Positions 44,204 to 54,222 are shown, counted from the stretch's first letter. The stretch is DNA of 64,000 nucleotides from Bifidobacterium miconisargentati (GCF_019331675.1 NZ_JAHBBJ010000005.1:117217-181216), one strand, 5' to 3'. Numbers and translations are program-made. Notes: generated by a model from the sequence alone, not told the origin.

Positions 44204-44492
44204 ATGCTTTGCAGTGTTTGCTTGAAGCAAGCTCCGCAGGCAACTTGAATAAAGTACCACAGGATTTGGAAAAGCGCACGGGCGGAGTGTCTTCGGCGTG
44301 TCGCGCTGATCCCCGCGTAGACAGGGTCGGGCTGAAATCGGGCTTGGACGGACTGTTCGTGGTCGGGTACGCAACCAATATGAACGGGCCGCTCCGGCAC
44401 CGTGAATTTTCGGTTCCCTGCCGAGCGGAATGCAATAGCGTGTCTTACGCTGTGAAACCATGCGGAATAGGGGAATCGCTTCGGCGAGCGCA
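44204..44492. other. Spacer between tRNA-Ser and its 3' fragment, no gene seen
   Basis: About 290 bp between the 24-bp direct repeats, without an RBS-supported frame. It would be the product of a decayed insertion if the repeats mark an attachment site. Confidence 0.4.
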
Positions 44493-44516
44493 GCGGAGGA
44501 TACGAGATTCGAACTC
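44493..44516 (-). repeat. 24-bp duplicate of the tRNA-Ser 3' end
   Basis: Identical to 44118-44141 (GCGGAGGATACGAGA then TTCGAACTC): acceptor plus part of the T-arm. The similarity weakens just after. The ATG of the next gene follows at 44517. It is typical of an attachment-site remnant. Confidence 0.8.
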
Positions 44517-46448
44517 ATGGGGCGATTCCGTCGAATCATGCCTCGCGGCGAAAACGACGCATGTGCAATACCGGTTGATGCATCACCTTCCCGGTCATTA
44601 CCTACCCAAGCATCAGCCCTTTTGCCATCCAACGTATCGGCCTTCGCGATCATCCGTGCGATATTCGTCTGGCTTACCGCCCGCCGTCCCTCCACGCTGA
44701 TCTCCGCACTTAAATCACGCTTCCTCCCGTACTTCCTGACCGTCGCCATCTGCTGGCTGCCCTGGCTCATGCTCACTTGGCCCGGCTCCATGCGCGACGA
44801 CACCGTGGCCCAATACCTTCAGGCCGCGGGAATCCACCATTACTACACCCAGCACCCGCTGTTCGACACCCTGACATTCGGTCTGTTCTGGCATCTCGGC
44901 GAGGCGCTCGGCGGAGGCTCCCCGCTCGTGGGTCAGGCCATATACACCTCCATGCAAGCCGCACTACTCGCGGCCGGCGCCGCCCTGTCCCTCTGCTATA
45001 TCCGCAAACTCGGCGCCTCGCGATGGCTCATCGGTCTTTCCCTCACCTATCTCGCCACCAGCTATGTGGTGGTCGGTTCCGTGACCACGATGGGCAAGGA
45101 TTCCCTGCACACCGTCTTTTTCCTGCCGCTGGCCGTGGTGTTCTCCGAAATCTGCCTCACACGCGGGCGGGTCCTCGAACGTCGCCCGGTCGCAATCGTG
45201 TTTGTGATGTTGCTGTTCGCCGCCATCGTTTCCAAACGCACGGCCCTCGTGATTGTACTGTGCGCCGGCTGCGGGCTGCTGGCGGTATGCCGGAAGGGAA
45301 AACCCAGATTCCGCACGTTCGCGTGCCTTGCCGTCGCGATCTTGCTCGCCCAGTCCGTATGGTCGCCGCTCGCCGCCGCAGCCACGCACTCGAACCCATC
45401 GCCCGGACGCGAGGTCTGGGGACTCGTCACCCAGCCGGTCGCCCAGGTCGCGCACGACCATCCCAACGGCCCCAACGCCATCACAGCAACTCAACGCGAC
45501 CGACTGAACGCCATCATGAACCTTGACCAAGCGGCCGCGACCCTCAACCCGCACCGTACCAACGAAACGTTTGCCACCCTACGGGAGCATCCGCAGCCGA
45601 CCGCGGCCCAAAAACTCGCGGCCCTCCGCACGTGGGTGGAGCTCGGTCTGGCCCATCCGGCCGACTATGTCAAGGCCTACGCCGGTCCGATTCGCGCCTG
45701 GTGGGATCCCGCGCTCAACTTCGCGTACCCCACCGACTCCGATTACCTCTTCACGCCCGGCTACTTGAGACAGTGGGCGACGTTCCTACCGGAAGGCGCG
45801 GCGAACGCAGGGACGAGGAATGAGGGCCGGGCCGACGCCGACGTACCCGCCGCCGAACGCATCGCCGCCGTCGACCGCGACCTCGCACCGTTCATGGGCA
45901 CGTCCCGCCGGCCGCAATGGCAGCGCCGCATCCTGAAGTCGGTGCATCGCTGGGTGCGCAAGGACAATCCGCTGACCGCGATGGCCCTGTACGTCACTTG
46001 GATTCCGCTGGCTATAGGCCTTGCGCTGCTGGTTCAGGCCGTGACGTGGCGTGCGAAGATGGCCCATCGCGACGACGGCGGGCGGACTGGAGGTCGGGGA
46101 GACGTACGGAACGACTGCCGAAACCAGTGTGACGACAGACGTGGCAATCCCCGGACGAACATCGCAGCTGCCACGGATCACATCGCTCGCCCTGCCGCCG
46201 ACACTGCCGATTCTGTTGCCGTCAAACGCACGGCCAACCCAGCCGCCAACCCCATAGCCCCCGCGCTCGCCGCGTACGGGCTGCTGTTCTTCACCGTGCT
46301 CTCGCTATACGCCTCGCCGGAGGCGCTGTTCTGGTACCCGATTCCGGTGTACTTCACGCTGCCGCTGTTCACGGCGCTGCCGTTCGTCGCCGGCCGGATG
46401 GCCGACTTGGATCCGGCGCCGGCTCCGACACGGGAGGCCCGCCCCTGA
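44517..46448 (+). CDS. Polytopic membrane protein, DUF6020-like (GT-C fold candidate)
   Basis: About 12-13 TM helices across 643 aa. The N-terminal pattern WPGSMRDDTVAQYL...HHYYTQHPLFDTLTFGLF with the late TMGKDSLHTVFFLPL block matches DUF6020-type membrane glycosyltransferase-like proteins. A hydrophilic loop (FATLREHPQPTAAQKL onward) and a low-complexity Arg/Asp-rich segment (DDGGRTGGRGDVRND) precede the last helices. The start is uncertain: ATG 44517 abuts the tRNA fragment and 44538 is also possible; neither has a clear RBS. The N-terminus may therefore be rebuilt on inserted sequence. The acceptor and sugar are unknown. Confidence 0.72.
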   Translation: MGRFRRIMPRGENDACAIPVDASPSRSLPTQASALLPSNVSAFAIIRAIFVWLTARRPSTLISALKSRFLPYFLTVAICWLPWLMLTWPGSMRDDTVAQYLQAAGIHHYYTQHPLFDTLTFGLFWHLGEALGGGSPLVGQAIYTSMQAALLAAGAALSLCYIRKLGASRWLIGLSLTYLATSYVVVGSVTTMGKDSLHTVFFLPLAVVFSEICLTRGRVLERRPVAIVFVMLLFAAIVSKRTALVIVLCAGCGLLAVCRKGKPRFRTFACLAVAILLAQSVWSPLAAAATHSNPSPGREVWGLVTQPVAQVAHDHPNGPNAITATQRDRLNAIMNLDQAAATLNPHRTNETFATLREHPQPTAAQKLAALRTWVELGLAHPADYVKAYAGPIRAWWDPALNFAYPTDSDYLFTPGYLRQWATFLPEGAANAGTRNEGRADADVPAAERIAAVDRDLAPFMGTSRRPQWQRRILKSVHRWVRKDNPLTAMALYVTWIPLAIGLALLVQAVTWRAKMAHRDDGGRTGGRGDVRNDCRNQCDDRRGNPRTNIAAATDHIARPAADTADSVAVKRTANPAANPIAPALAAYGLLFFTVLSLYASPEALFWYPIPVYFTLPLFTALPFVAGRMADLDPAPAPTREARP

Positions 46449-46618
46449 CTCCACGAGGCTGCTCGCATCTGACGTGATGCTGTTGTCCGAATGATGGTCT
46501 CGTCGTGACCCGGAGCCCGCCTCGCTCGCCGTCGGTCCGTATGGTGAGACATTTTATCCTTCCAATTTCCGCGTATCGGCGTCTCCATTACCTCGCGCGA
46601 ACCCAAAAATCAAGACTG

Positions 46619-46645
46619 TTGCCGAAGAATTTTTTTCTCTATATT
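46619..46645 (+). promoter_or_regulatory. Candidate promoter of the iron-uptake operon
   Basis: TTGCCG (46619-46624), 15-bp spacer with a T-tract, TATATT (46640-46645). A TTTGAA-AGC-TTTGAA direct repeat follows near 46655 and may be part of a metal-responsive element. I do not see a DtxR/IdeR consensus. Confidence 0.45.
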
Positions 46646-46696
46646 GCGTAGGTGGTTTGAAAGCTTTGAACCATGCCCATGAGAGAGGAATTCAGC

Positions 46697-48463
46697 ATGC
46701 TTCGTCGCTCGCCGCTGCGTGCGCTCGCCGCGCTGGCGTTCGTGTTCGCCATGATCTTCGCCGTCGTGATACCGTCCGCGATGATTCCGCAGCAGGCCTT
46801 CGCCGATTCCTCCGACTCCTCCTCCGATTCCTCGAGCTCCAGCGTCACCGACTACGCCACCTGGACCGATGTGGCCAAGGCGATGGACAAGCAGCTCGCC
46901 CAGGGCCTCAAGACCTACAAGGACGGCAACACCGCCGGTTCCACTTCCGAGGTCATGTCCGCGTACAACACCATCTACGTGGCCTCCAACTTCACCGCCG
47001 TGGTGCGCGACACCATCGGCTCGGACAAGCAGCTCGCCCAGCAGCAGGCGTTCCAGTCCATCCAGGACCTCACCTACGTGCCCGGCAACGAGGACCAGAT
47101 GAGCCAGCAGATCACCGCGCTCTCCGCCGACCTCGACGCCACCGCCCAACAGCTCGATGCCAACACCCAGCTCGCCAAGCCGAAGGCCTACGCCGAGGCC
47201 CTGCAGGCCCAGCTCGCCAAGGAGCGCAAGGAGCTCGACGCCAAGAAAAAGAAGAACCCCGGCAAGGGCAACCGCTCCTGGACCGACGTGGCCAACGAGA
47301 TGACCCCGATCCTCGACAACGCCTACAAGGCCTACGCCAAGGGCGACGGCGCGAAGGGCGCCACGCTCGTCAACAACGCCTACTACCAGTACTACGAGAA
47401 GCTCGGCTTCGAGAAGAACGTGATGAACGCCATCAGCGGTAGCCGCGTCTCGCAGGTGGAATACCAGTTCAAGATGTGCCGCAAGTCCATGAACACCGGC
47501 GCCGACCTCAAGAGCACCAAGAAGCTCATCGACGACCTCAAGGCCATGCTCGTCAAGGACGCCGGCATCCTCGACGGCGGTGCGGCCGACAAGGAAGGCG
47601 GCTTCACCAAGCTCATCACCAGCGCGGTCGGCCAGGCGTTCCTCATCCTCATCCGCGAGGGTCTTGAGGCGCTGCTCGTGGTCGCCGCCGTGGTGGCCTA
47701 CCTCGTCAAGTCCGGTAATAAGCGCTTCACCAAGTGGATCTACCTCGGCGTGCTCGCGGGCCTCGCGGGTGCTGGCCTGGTGGCCGTGATCTTCGTGCTC
47801 GCGTTCGGTGGCTCCGGCCCGATCCAGGAGATCATGGAGGGCGTCTGCGCGCTCGTGGCCATGGGCATGCTGCTGTGGACCAGCAACTGGATGCTCAACA
47901 AGTCCTCGGTGGAGGCCTGGAACCGGTACATCCGCACCAAGACCGAGGCGGCCGTCAAGTCCGTCTCCGCGCAGGTCGCGTCCGGCGAGCATGTGGCGTT
48001 CGGCACCGTGGTCTCGCTGGCCATGCTGAGCTTCCTCGCCGTGTTCCGTGAAGGTGCCGAAACCGTGATCTTCTACCAGTCGATCTACACGATGAGCCAG
48101 GACACCCACGGCATGTGGGTCGGCGGCATCGCCGCGGCCGTGGTGCTCGTGTTCATTTTCCTGATCATCCGATTCACGTCGGTGAAGATCCCGATCGGCC
48201 CGTTCTTCCTCGTCACGTCGATCCTGATGTCCGTGCTCGTGGTCGTCTTCGCCGGCGGCGGCGTGCACTCGCTCATCGAGGGCGACGCCCTACCCGCCAA
48301 CTACATCCAGGGCCTGCCCACCAACGACTGGCTCGGCTTCTACCCGTACGTCGAGTGCATCGTGGCCCAGGTCATCGCGGCCATCGCCGTGATCGCCCTG
48401 TTCGTGGTCGGCTTCATCAAGCAGCGCAGGCTCAAGGCCCAGGCCGCTGCCGAAACCCACTGA
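46697..48463 (+). CDS. FTR1/EfeU-type iron permease with extracytoplasmic N-domain
   Basis: This 588-aa protein starts with a signal peptide (MLRRSPLRALAALAF ... AFADSS). It has a large extracytoplasmic region of about 280 residues with two repeat-like helical units (YATWTDVAKAMDKQLAQGL and NRSWTDVANEMTPILDNAY). Then come seven TM helices with the two REGxE iron-transport motifs, REGLE at residue 320 and REGAE at residue 451. This is the FTR1 family, with an N-terminal extension resembling the periplasmic EfeO/FetM-like domains. The start is chosen by the GAGAGGA RBS at 46683. It begins the iron-uptake operon. Confidence 0.92.
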   Translation: MLRRSPLRALAALAFVFAMIFAVVIPSAMIPQQAFADSSDSSSDSSSSSVTDYATWTDVAKAMDKQLAQGLKTYKDGNTAGSTSEVMSAYNTIYVASNFTAVVRDTIGSDKQLAQQQAFQSIQDLTYVPGNEDQMSQQITALSADLDATAQQLDANTQLAKPKAYAEALQAQLAKERKELDAKKKKNPGKGNRSWTDVANEMTPILDNAYKAYAKGDGAKGATLVNNAYYQYYEKLGFEKNVMNAISGSRVSQVEYQFKMCRKSMNTGADLKSTKKLIDDLKAMLVKDAGILDGGAADKEGGFTKLITSAVGQAFLILIREGLEALLVVAAVVAYLVKSGNKRFTKWIYLGVLAGLAGAGLVAVIFVLAFGGSGPIQEIMEGVCALVAMGMLLWTSNWMLNKSSVEAWNRYIRTKTEAAVKSVSAQVASGEHVAFGTVVSLAMLSFLAVFREGAETVIFYQSIYTMSQDTHGMWVGGIAAAVVLVFIFLIIRFTSVKIPIGPFFLVTSILMSVLVVVFAGGGVHSLIEGDALPANYIQGLPTNDWLGFYPYVECIVAQVIAAIAVIALFVVGFIKQRRLKAQAAAETH

Positions 48464-48504
48464 TTTTTCCCAAAATTTCATCCAAATACAAAAGGAAGAG
48501 AACC

Positions 48505-49203
48505 ATGATGAAGAACAAGAAGATCGCAGCGCTGCTCGGCCTGCTGCTCGCCGGCTCCATGACCCTGTCCATGGCCGCCTGCGGTTCCACTAACAACGCT
48601 TCCGACACCAAGTCGGACACCTCCTCCTCCCAGTCGGACACCAAGTCCGATTCCTCCGACTCCAGCGACACCGCCTCCGATGCCGGCGCCGGCTTCGAGG
48701 AGGTCCCGGTGGGCCCGTCCGGCACCGCCGAGGAGCAGGATCAGGAGGCCGGCCCGCTGACCGTGGGCGCCGTCTACTTCCAGCCGATCGATATGGAGCC
48801 GTCCTCCATGGGCCTCAAGGCCGCCGACGCCTCCTTCCACCTCGAGGCCGACATCCACGGCAACGAGAAGGCCACCGAGCTGGGCTACGGCAAGGGCGAC
48901 TTCATCCCTGACCTGACCGTGAACTACACCATCATCGACAAGTCCACCGGCAAGGAAGTCGAGGGCGGCACCGCCACCTCCGGTACCTTCATGCAGATGA
49001 ACGCCTCCGACGGCCCGCACTACGGCGCCAACGTCAAGCTCGACAAGGCTGGCACCTACCAGCTCAAGCTCTCCATCGAGTCCCCGGCCAAGAAGGGCTG
49101 GATGCTCCACGTCGACCCGGAGACCGGCGTCAAGGGCCACTTCTGGACCGAGCCCATCGAGGTCACCTTCGACAACTGGGATTACACGCCGCGTCAATGG
49201 TGA
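48505..49203 (+). CDS. P19/FetP-type iron-binding lipoprotein
   Basis: This 232-aa protein has lipobox SMAAC (Cys26) and a Ser/Asp-rich linker. The P19 domain follows: EAGPLTVGAVYFQPIDMEPSSM, FHLEADIHGNE, GDFIPDLTVNYTIID, SDGPHYGANVKL and VKGHFWTEPIEV. The Met, His and Glu residues of the P19 metal sites (PSSM, DIHGNE, PHYGANV) are present. P19 proteins deliver iron to FTR1-type permeases. The stop and spacing place it in one operon with the FTR1 gene upstream and the DUF2318 gene downstream. Confidence 0.92.
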   Translation: MMKNKKIAALLGLLLAGSMTLSMAACGSTNNASDTKSDTSSSQSDTKSDSSDSSDTASDAGAGFEEVPVGPSGTAEEQDQEAGPLTVGAVYFQPIDMEPSSMGLKAADASFHLEADIHGNEKATELGYGKGDFIPDLTVNYTIIDKSTGKEVEGGTATSGTFMQMNASDGPHYGANVKLDKAGTYQLKLSIESPAKKGWMLHVDPETGVKGHFWTEPIEVTFDNWDYTPRQW

Positions 49204-49224
49204 TTGAAACCATGTAGCGAATCT

Positions 49225-49247
49225 GCTCCCCTCGGCCTGAGGGGAGC
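49225..49247 (+). terminator. GC-rich hairpin inside the iron operon
   Basis: GCTCCCCTC ggcct GAGGGGAGC, followed by TTTCGCTGTTTTG. It resembles the left hairpin of the MITE-like repeat. It may attenuate transcription between the P19 gene and the downstream membrane genes. Confidence 0.6.
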
Positions 49248-49296
49248 TTTCGCTGTTTTGTGGGGTTAACTTATACGGTTCTAGGAAAGGGCGCGA

Positions 49297-50574
49297 ATGC
49301 TCGAACAATTCGTAGCGGTGATGCCGGGGACGCTGGCCCCCGCACTGCTGGTCATGTGCCTGAGCGTGATGCTCACCGTGGGCGAGGGCCGCGACAAGCC
49401 GCTCAGCGCCCACTGGCGGCTGTGGGGCCTCGTCATTGGCCTCGTCGCCGCGGTGGCGTTCGCCGCCCTGCGCGCCACGGCCGTCATCAACCAGCGCACG
49501 TTCGTCAACTACCCGGTGCTCGTGGTGGCCGTGATCGTGGACGTGCTCGCCATCGCCGTGGTGCTGTGCGCGCGCCGCATCACGCACGATTGGGCCAAGC
49601 ACGCGCTCTGGATGCACGTGGCCAACGCGGTGGCCGCCGTGCAGATCGCCCTCACCGTCTTCTACGCCCTGCCGGACGTGATCCTGCAGCTGACCATCTG
49701 GGTGGAGCCGGGCGAGACCGCCTTCACCTCCGCCATGCTGCTGCGCGCCCTCGGCTTCGTGCTCGGCGCGGCCATGTCCATCGTGGTGGCCGCCATCTTC
49801 CGCACCATGCGCACCACGGCGGTGCGCTGGGCGTTCACCGTGTCCGTGGTCGCCGTCATGGCGATCCTGCTCGTCCAGCACTTCACCGGTCTGGCCCAGA
49901 TCCTGCAGGCGCGCGGCTTCCCGATGAACCACATGATGTTCGTGGCCCTCGCCTGGTCCATCAACCACAACACCGCGATGATCATGGCGCAGGCCCTGGT
50001 GTTCATGGTGCCCGCGGTGGCTTCGGTGGTGGCCGGCTTCCGCATGAAGACCCACAACGTGCCCGGCGCCAACGAGGCCACGCTGCGCCGCCACAAGGCG
50101 TTCCGCCGCCATGCCATCTCCGCGACCGTCTGGAGCCTGATCGCCATGATCGGCGTCACCGCCACGCTCACCGCGGGCGTGGCCGCCACCCACCAGACCA
50201 TCACGCTGTCCGAGCCCGAGGCCTACTCGCTCCAGGACGGCGTGGCCACCATCCCGTTCAGCCAGGTCGAGGACGGCCATCTGCACCGCTTCGAGTACAA
50301 GGCCAAGGATGGCACCGTCATGCGCTTCATCATCATCAAGAAGAACGGCGGCGCGTACGGCATCGGCCTGGACGCCTGCGAGAACTGCGGCGACGCGGGC
50401 TACTACGAGAAGGACGGCAAGATCATCTGCAAGAAGTGCGAGGTCGCCATCAACCTGGCCACCATCGGCTTCAAGGGCGGGTGCAACCCGATTCCGTTCC
50501 CGTACAAGACAGGCAACGGCAAGATCACCATCCAAACCGCCGATCTGGACGCCCTGAGCGCCCACTTCCAGTGA
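49297..50574 (+). CDS. DUF2318 iron-sulfur membrane protein
   Basis: This 425-aa protein has about eight TM helices, then a C-terminal domain of DUF2318 type (residues 300-425): FSQVEDGHLHRFEYKAKDG, then Cys motifs DACENCGDAGYYEKDGKIIC and KKCEVAINLATIGFKGGC. The C-x2-C ... C-x2-C plus extra Cys are expected to bind metal. In P19/FTR1 clusters this protein is thought to move electrons or handle iron across the membrane. It fits the operon context. Confidence 0.9.
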   Translation: MLEQFVAVMPGTLAPALLVMCLSVMLTVGEGRDKPLSAHWRLWGLVIGLVAAVAFAALRATAVINQRTFVNYPVLVVAVIVDVLAIAVVLCARRITHDWAKHALWMHVANAVAAVQIALTVFYALPDVILQLTIWVEPGETAFTSAMLLRALGFVLGAAMSIVVAAIFRTMRTTAVRWAFTVSVVAVMAILLVQHFTGLAQILQARGFPMNHMMFVALAWSINHNTAMIMAQALVFMVPAVASVVAGFRMKTHNVPGANEATLRRHKAFRRHAISATVWSLIAMIGVTATLTAGVAATHQTITLSEPEAYSLQDGVATIPFSQVEDGHLHRFEYKAKDGTVMRFIIIKKNGGAYGIGLDACENCGDAGYYEKDGKIICKKCEVAINLATIGFKGGCNPIPFPYKTGNGKITIQTADLDALSAHFQ

Positions 50575-50596
50575 AATCAGGCAGGAGGCAAGAATC

Positions 50597-52000
50597 ATGT
50601 TCTTTCTGCGAATGATCGCGCGGTCGTTCACGCGCCAGTTGCGCCGGCGCCTGCTCATCGCGCTGACCGTGTGCCTGTCCGCCACGGTGAGCGTCTCGAT
50701 GCTCGGCGTCGTGTTCGACGTGGGCGACAAGCTCAACGCCGAACTGTCCACGTACGGCTCGAACATCGTCGTGCAGCCCAAGTCCGACGCCGTGGTCTCC
50801 GACCTGTACAACACCGGCGGATCCGACGAGGGCACCTCGGGCGGCTCGGCATCCGCCAGCGACCCGACGTCCTTCCTCAAGGAGTCGGACGCCGCCAAGA
50901 TCAAGACGATTTTCTGGGCGTTCAACATCACCAATTTTGCACCCGAACTGAACCAGCACGTCACGGCCGTCAACACCAAGCCGGTGACCGAAGGCGACGG
51001 ATGGTCGGTGAGCCTCGCCGACTACCCCACGAAGAAGAACGTGCCGGTGGTCGGCACCTGGTTCAACAAAAACCTCAAACTGGCATCCGGCGAGACCACG
51101 GTGGTGGGCGTCGAAGGCATGCGCTCTTGGTGGAAGCTTGAGGGCCGCTGGCCCAAGGACGGCACCAAGGAGGCCGTCATCGGCAAGGACCTCGCCAAAT
51201 CGCTCGGCGTCGACGCCGGTCAGGGCCATGAGGACGAGGCCGCCGTGCAGGTCGGCGGCACCGTTTCGCTGATGCGCGGCAACAAGTCCATCGATTTCAA
51301 GATCGTCGGCGTCTACGATTCCGGCGACGACGACAACAGCGCCATGTACGTCTCCTCCGACCAGCTGCAGGAACTGGTGGGTCTGCCCGACTCGGTGAAC
51401 AAGATCGAGGTCAAGGCTCTGACCACACCGGAGAACGACCTGGCCCGCAAGGCCGCCAAGAACCCGGCCGCGCTGAGCCAGGACGAGTGGGAAGTTTGGT
51501 ACTGTACCGCCTACCCGAGCTCCATCGCCTACCAGATCGAGGAGGTGATTCCGGGTGCGGTGGCCAAGCAGGTGCGTCAGGTGGCCGCGCTGCAGGGCAA
51601 CGTGCTGCAGAAGACGCAGGCCGTGATGATCCTGATGACCGTGCTGAGCCTCATCGCGGCGGCCGTGGCCGTGGCGAACCTCATGGTCGCCTCGATCGGC
51701 GAGCGGTCCTCGGAACTGGCGCTGCTCAAGGCCATCGGCGCCACGGACGGCGCGGTCTCCCGCCTGATGATGGCGGAGACGGCCGCGATCTCGCTGCTCG
51801 GTGCCCTCGTCGGCGCCGGCCTGGGTTCCGGTGTGGCCCAGCTGATAGGCCATGTGGTATTCGGTTCGGGCATCACGATGCGCCCGATGGTGTTCGTGTT
51901 GGTGTTCGTGCTGCTCGCCATCACCGTGCTGCTGGCCTCCGCCTCGTCCATCCGCTCGATTCTGAGTCTCAAGCCCGCGGAGGTGCTCCATGGCCGCTGA
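50597..52000 (+). CDS. FtsX/MacB-type ABC permease, iron cluster (1)
   Basis: This 467-aa protein has TM1 (LRRRLLIALTVCLSATVSVSML), a large extracytoplasmic domain (about residues 50-335) and three C-terminal TM helices carrying the FtsX motif (GERSSELALLKAIGATDGAVSRL). It works with the second permease and the ATPase as an exporter-like ABC unit; related FetABCDEF/Cj1661-type systems have the same composition. The substrate is not known. RBS GGAGG precedes the ATG. Confidence 0.9.
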   Translation: MFFLRMIARSFTRQLRRRLLIALTVCLSATVSVSMLGVVFDVGDKLNAELSTYGSNIVVQPKSDAVVSDLYNTGGSDEGTSGGSASASDPTSFLKESDAAKIKTIFWAFNITNFAPELNQHVTAVNTKPVTEGDGWSVSLADYPTKKNVPVVGTWFNKNLKLASGETTVVGVEGMRSWWKLEGRWPKDGTKEAVIGKDLAKSLGVDAGQGHEDEAAVQVGGTVSLMRGNKSIDFKIVGVYDSGDDDNSAMYVSSDQLQELVGLPDSVNKIEVKALTTPENDLARKAAKNPAALSQDEWEVWYCTAYPSSIAYQIEEVIPGAVAKQVRQVAALQGNVLQKTQAVMILMTVLSLIAAAVAVANLMVASIGERSSELALLKAIGATDGAVSRLMMAETAAISLLGALVGAGLGSGVAQLIGHVVFGSGITMRPMVFVLVFVLLAITVLLASASSIRSILSLKPAEVLHGR

Positions 52001-52033
52001 GTTCGTCTATGAACGTGTGAAGGGAGACCGCCG

Positions 52034-53398
52034 ATGACCAATACCGGCATGTTCTTCAGGATGCTGTTCAGTGCCGTGTTCCGCCGCCGTTCGCGCGCGG
52101 TCATGGCCGTGGTGGCCTCGCTGGTGGGCGCGGCCACGCTGTTCTGCCTGGCGATGATCTGCATCGCCGTGCCCCAGCAGATGAACGAGGAGATGCGTGC
52201 GTACGGCGCGAACCTCATCGTGACCCCCACCGAGGCCGGCGCCGACGGCAAGGCCGGCATCGACAAGGCGATGGTCGAGCACACCACCGAGATGGTGGCG
52301 GCCAAGGGCTCCGAGAAGCACGCCGCCTACCGGTACGAGAACGTGCGCGTCAACGCTGCGCCCTACGTGATGGCCGGCATCGACGTCTCCGAGGTGCGGA
52401 ACCTCAACCATCACTGGGTGGTGGACGGCGCGTGGCCGTCCGAAGGCAAGGTGCTCATCGGCCGCGACGTGGCCGACGCCATGGGATTGCAGGTCGGCAG
52501 CGGCATCACCATCGGCTACCGTGCGTCCGACAACACGTCTTCCTCCACGTCCTCGGCCGGTTCCTCGGATGCCTCCGCCTCCGGTTCCACCGCTGGCGCG
52601 TCCGGCTCGGACTCGGCATCCTCTTCGGATGATGCTGCGGATTCCGCCGATTCGTCGCACTCCTCGCACTCCTCGGATTCCGCCGACGGCACCACCCAGT
52701 CCCAGACCCCCTCCGACCAGCCCACCCAGGACGGCCGCGTCTCCAGCGACATCATGGACACCTCCGGCACCGAATTCCGCGTGGCCGGCATCGTGGACAC
52801 CGGCGGCAGCGAGGACTCCATCATCTACGCCACCAACGCCGACGTGGACAAGCTCACCGGCACCAGCCGCGGCGTGGACGTCATCGAGTACTCGGCCGGA
52901 GCCGAGGACCTCAACGCCCTCGTGCAAAGCATCAACGACATGACCTCGATGCACGTCAAGGCGCAGCAGGTCACCAAGATCACCTCCTCGGACACCCGCA
53001 TCATCACCATGCTGCAGACCCTGTTCTGGATCGTCTCGCTGGTGGTGCTGGTCCTCACGCTCGTGGGCGTGGGCACCACGATCAGCTCGATCGTCTCCCA
53101 GCGCCGCAACGAGATCGGCCTGAGAAAGGCATTGGGCGCCAGCTCCGCCGCCATCGGCACCGAGTTCTACGTGGAATCGGCCATGTACGGCCTGATCGGC
53201 GGCCTTCTCGGCACCGCCATCGGCTATGGACTGGCCCAATGGCTGTGCGTGGCCGTGTTCGAACGGTCCATCGGCTTCAACTGGTGGCTGGGCGCCGCGT
53301 CCGTGGTGCTCGCCGCGCTGGTGGCCGTCATCGCCTCCATCCCGCCCGTGCACCGGGCCACGCGCATCGACCCCGCCGTCGTGCTGCGCGAGGAATAA
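52034..53398 (+). CDS. FtsX/MacB-type ABC permease, iron cluster (2)
   Basis: This 454-aa paralog of the previous permease has TM1 (RRRSRAVMAVVASLVGAATLF), an extracytoplasmic domain with a Ser/Asp-rich low-complexity stretch (about residues 165-235, SSTSSAGSSDASASGST onward), and the FtsX-like C-terminal helices (QRRNEIGLRKALGASSAAIGTEF). The second permease of a MacB-like pair in FTR1-P19 clusters is typical. GGGAGACCGCCG is the RBS. The ATPase follows 20 bp downstream. Confidence 0.9.
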   Translation: MTNTGMFFRMLFSAVFRRRSRAVMAVVASLVGAATLFCLAMICIAVPQQMNEEMRAYGANLIVTPTEAGADGKAGIDKAMVEHTTEMVAAKGSEKHAAYRYENVRVNAAPYVMAGIDVSEVRNLNHHWVVDGAWPSEGKVLIGRDVADAMGLQVGSGITIGYRASDNTSSSTSSAGSSDASASGSTAGASGSDSASSSDDAADSADSSHSSHSSDSADGTTQSQTPSDQPTQDGRVSSDIMDTSGTEFRVAGIVDTGGSEDSIIYATNADVDKLTGTSRGVDVIEYSAGAEDLNALVQSINDMTSMHVKAQQVTKITSSDTRIITMLQTLFWIVSLVVLVLTLVGVGTTISSIVSQRRNEIGLRKALGASSAAIGTEFYVESAMYGLIGGLLGTAIGYGLAQWLCVAVFERSIGFNWWLGAASVVLAALVAVIASIPPVHRATRIDPAVVLREE

Positions 53399-53418
53399 CG
53401 CTAACGTAAGGAAACATC

Positions 53419-54222
53419 ATGGATATGCTGCTTGAACTCGACCATATCTCGAAGATCTACGGCGACCTGCATGCCGTGGACGACCTGAGCCTGACCGTGC
53501 CGCAGGGCGAATGGCTCGCCATCGTGGGCTCGTCCGGCTCCGGCAAGACCACGCTGATGAACATGATCGGCTGCATGGACACCCCGTCCAAGGGCTCGGT
53601 GAAGCTCGAAGGCCGCAAGCTGGAGGATCTCAACGCCGGCCAGCTGGCGGACGTGCGCAAGAACCTCATCGGCCTGGTGTTCCAGAAGTTCTACCTGGTG
53701 CCGCACCTGACGGCCGTGGAAAACGTGATGGTGGCGCAGTACTACCATTCGGTCGTGGATGAGAAGCAGGCGCTTGAGGCGCTGGAGAAGGTGGGCCTGA
53801 AGGACCGTGCCCACCACCTGCCCGGCCAGCTCTCCGGCGGCGAGCAGCAGCGCGTGTGCGTGGCCCGCGCGCTCATCAACGAGCCGAAACTGATTCTGGC
53901 CGACGAGCCGACCGGTAATCTGGACGAGAAGAACGAGAAGATCGTGCTCGACCTGTTCCGCCAGCTGCACGAGCAGGGCACCACGATCATCGTGGTCACG
54001 CACGACGCGCTGGTGGCCTCCTGCGCCGAGCGCGAGATCATGCTCAACCACGGCGTGCTCGTGGGTGAGAAGTGGAACGACGAGAAGGCCCGCGAGGCCT
54101 ACGAGGCGGCCGGTGGCAAGCCGGCCTCCACCGGCGCTCAGGTCGAGGGTGCGCAGACCGGCGAGACCGCCATCGGATTCGCCGACCCCACCAAGGCCGC
54201 GAAGACGGGTGGTGAGGAATAA
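53419..54222 (+). CDS. ABC transporter ATP-binding protein, iron cluster
   Basis: This 267-aa MacB/LolD-type ATPase has Walker [10 protein letters not shown]-loop [19 protein letters not shown], signature [15 protein letters not shown], Walker [14 protein letters not shown] and the H-loop VVTHDALVA. It pairs with the two FtsX-type permeases. It is the penultimate gene of the iron operon; the stop is followed by a MITE-like repeat before the FMN-binding lipoprotein gene. Confidence 0.94.
   Translation: MDMLLELDHISKIYGDLHAVDDLSLTVPQGEWLAIVGSSGSGKTTLMNMIGCMDTPSKGSVKLEGRKLEDLNAGQLADVRKNLIGLVFQKFYLVPHLTAVENVMVAQYYHSVVDEKQALEALEKVGLKDRAHHLPGQLSGGEQQRVCVARALINEPKLILADEPTGNLDEKNEKIVLDLFRQLHEQGTTIIVVTHDALVASCAEREIMLNHGVLVGEKWNDEKAREAYEAAGGKPASTGAQVEGAQTGETAIGFADPTKAAKTGGEE

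Noticed and set aside
46449..46696. DtxR/IdeR iron box upstream of the FTR1 gene
   Set aside because: No TTAGGTTAG-like palindrome was found; only a TTTGAA direct repeat is visible, so no regulator is assigned.
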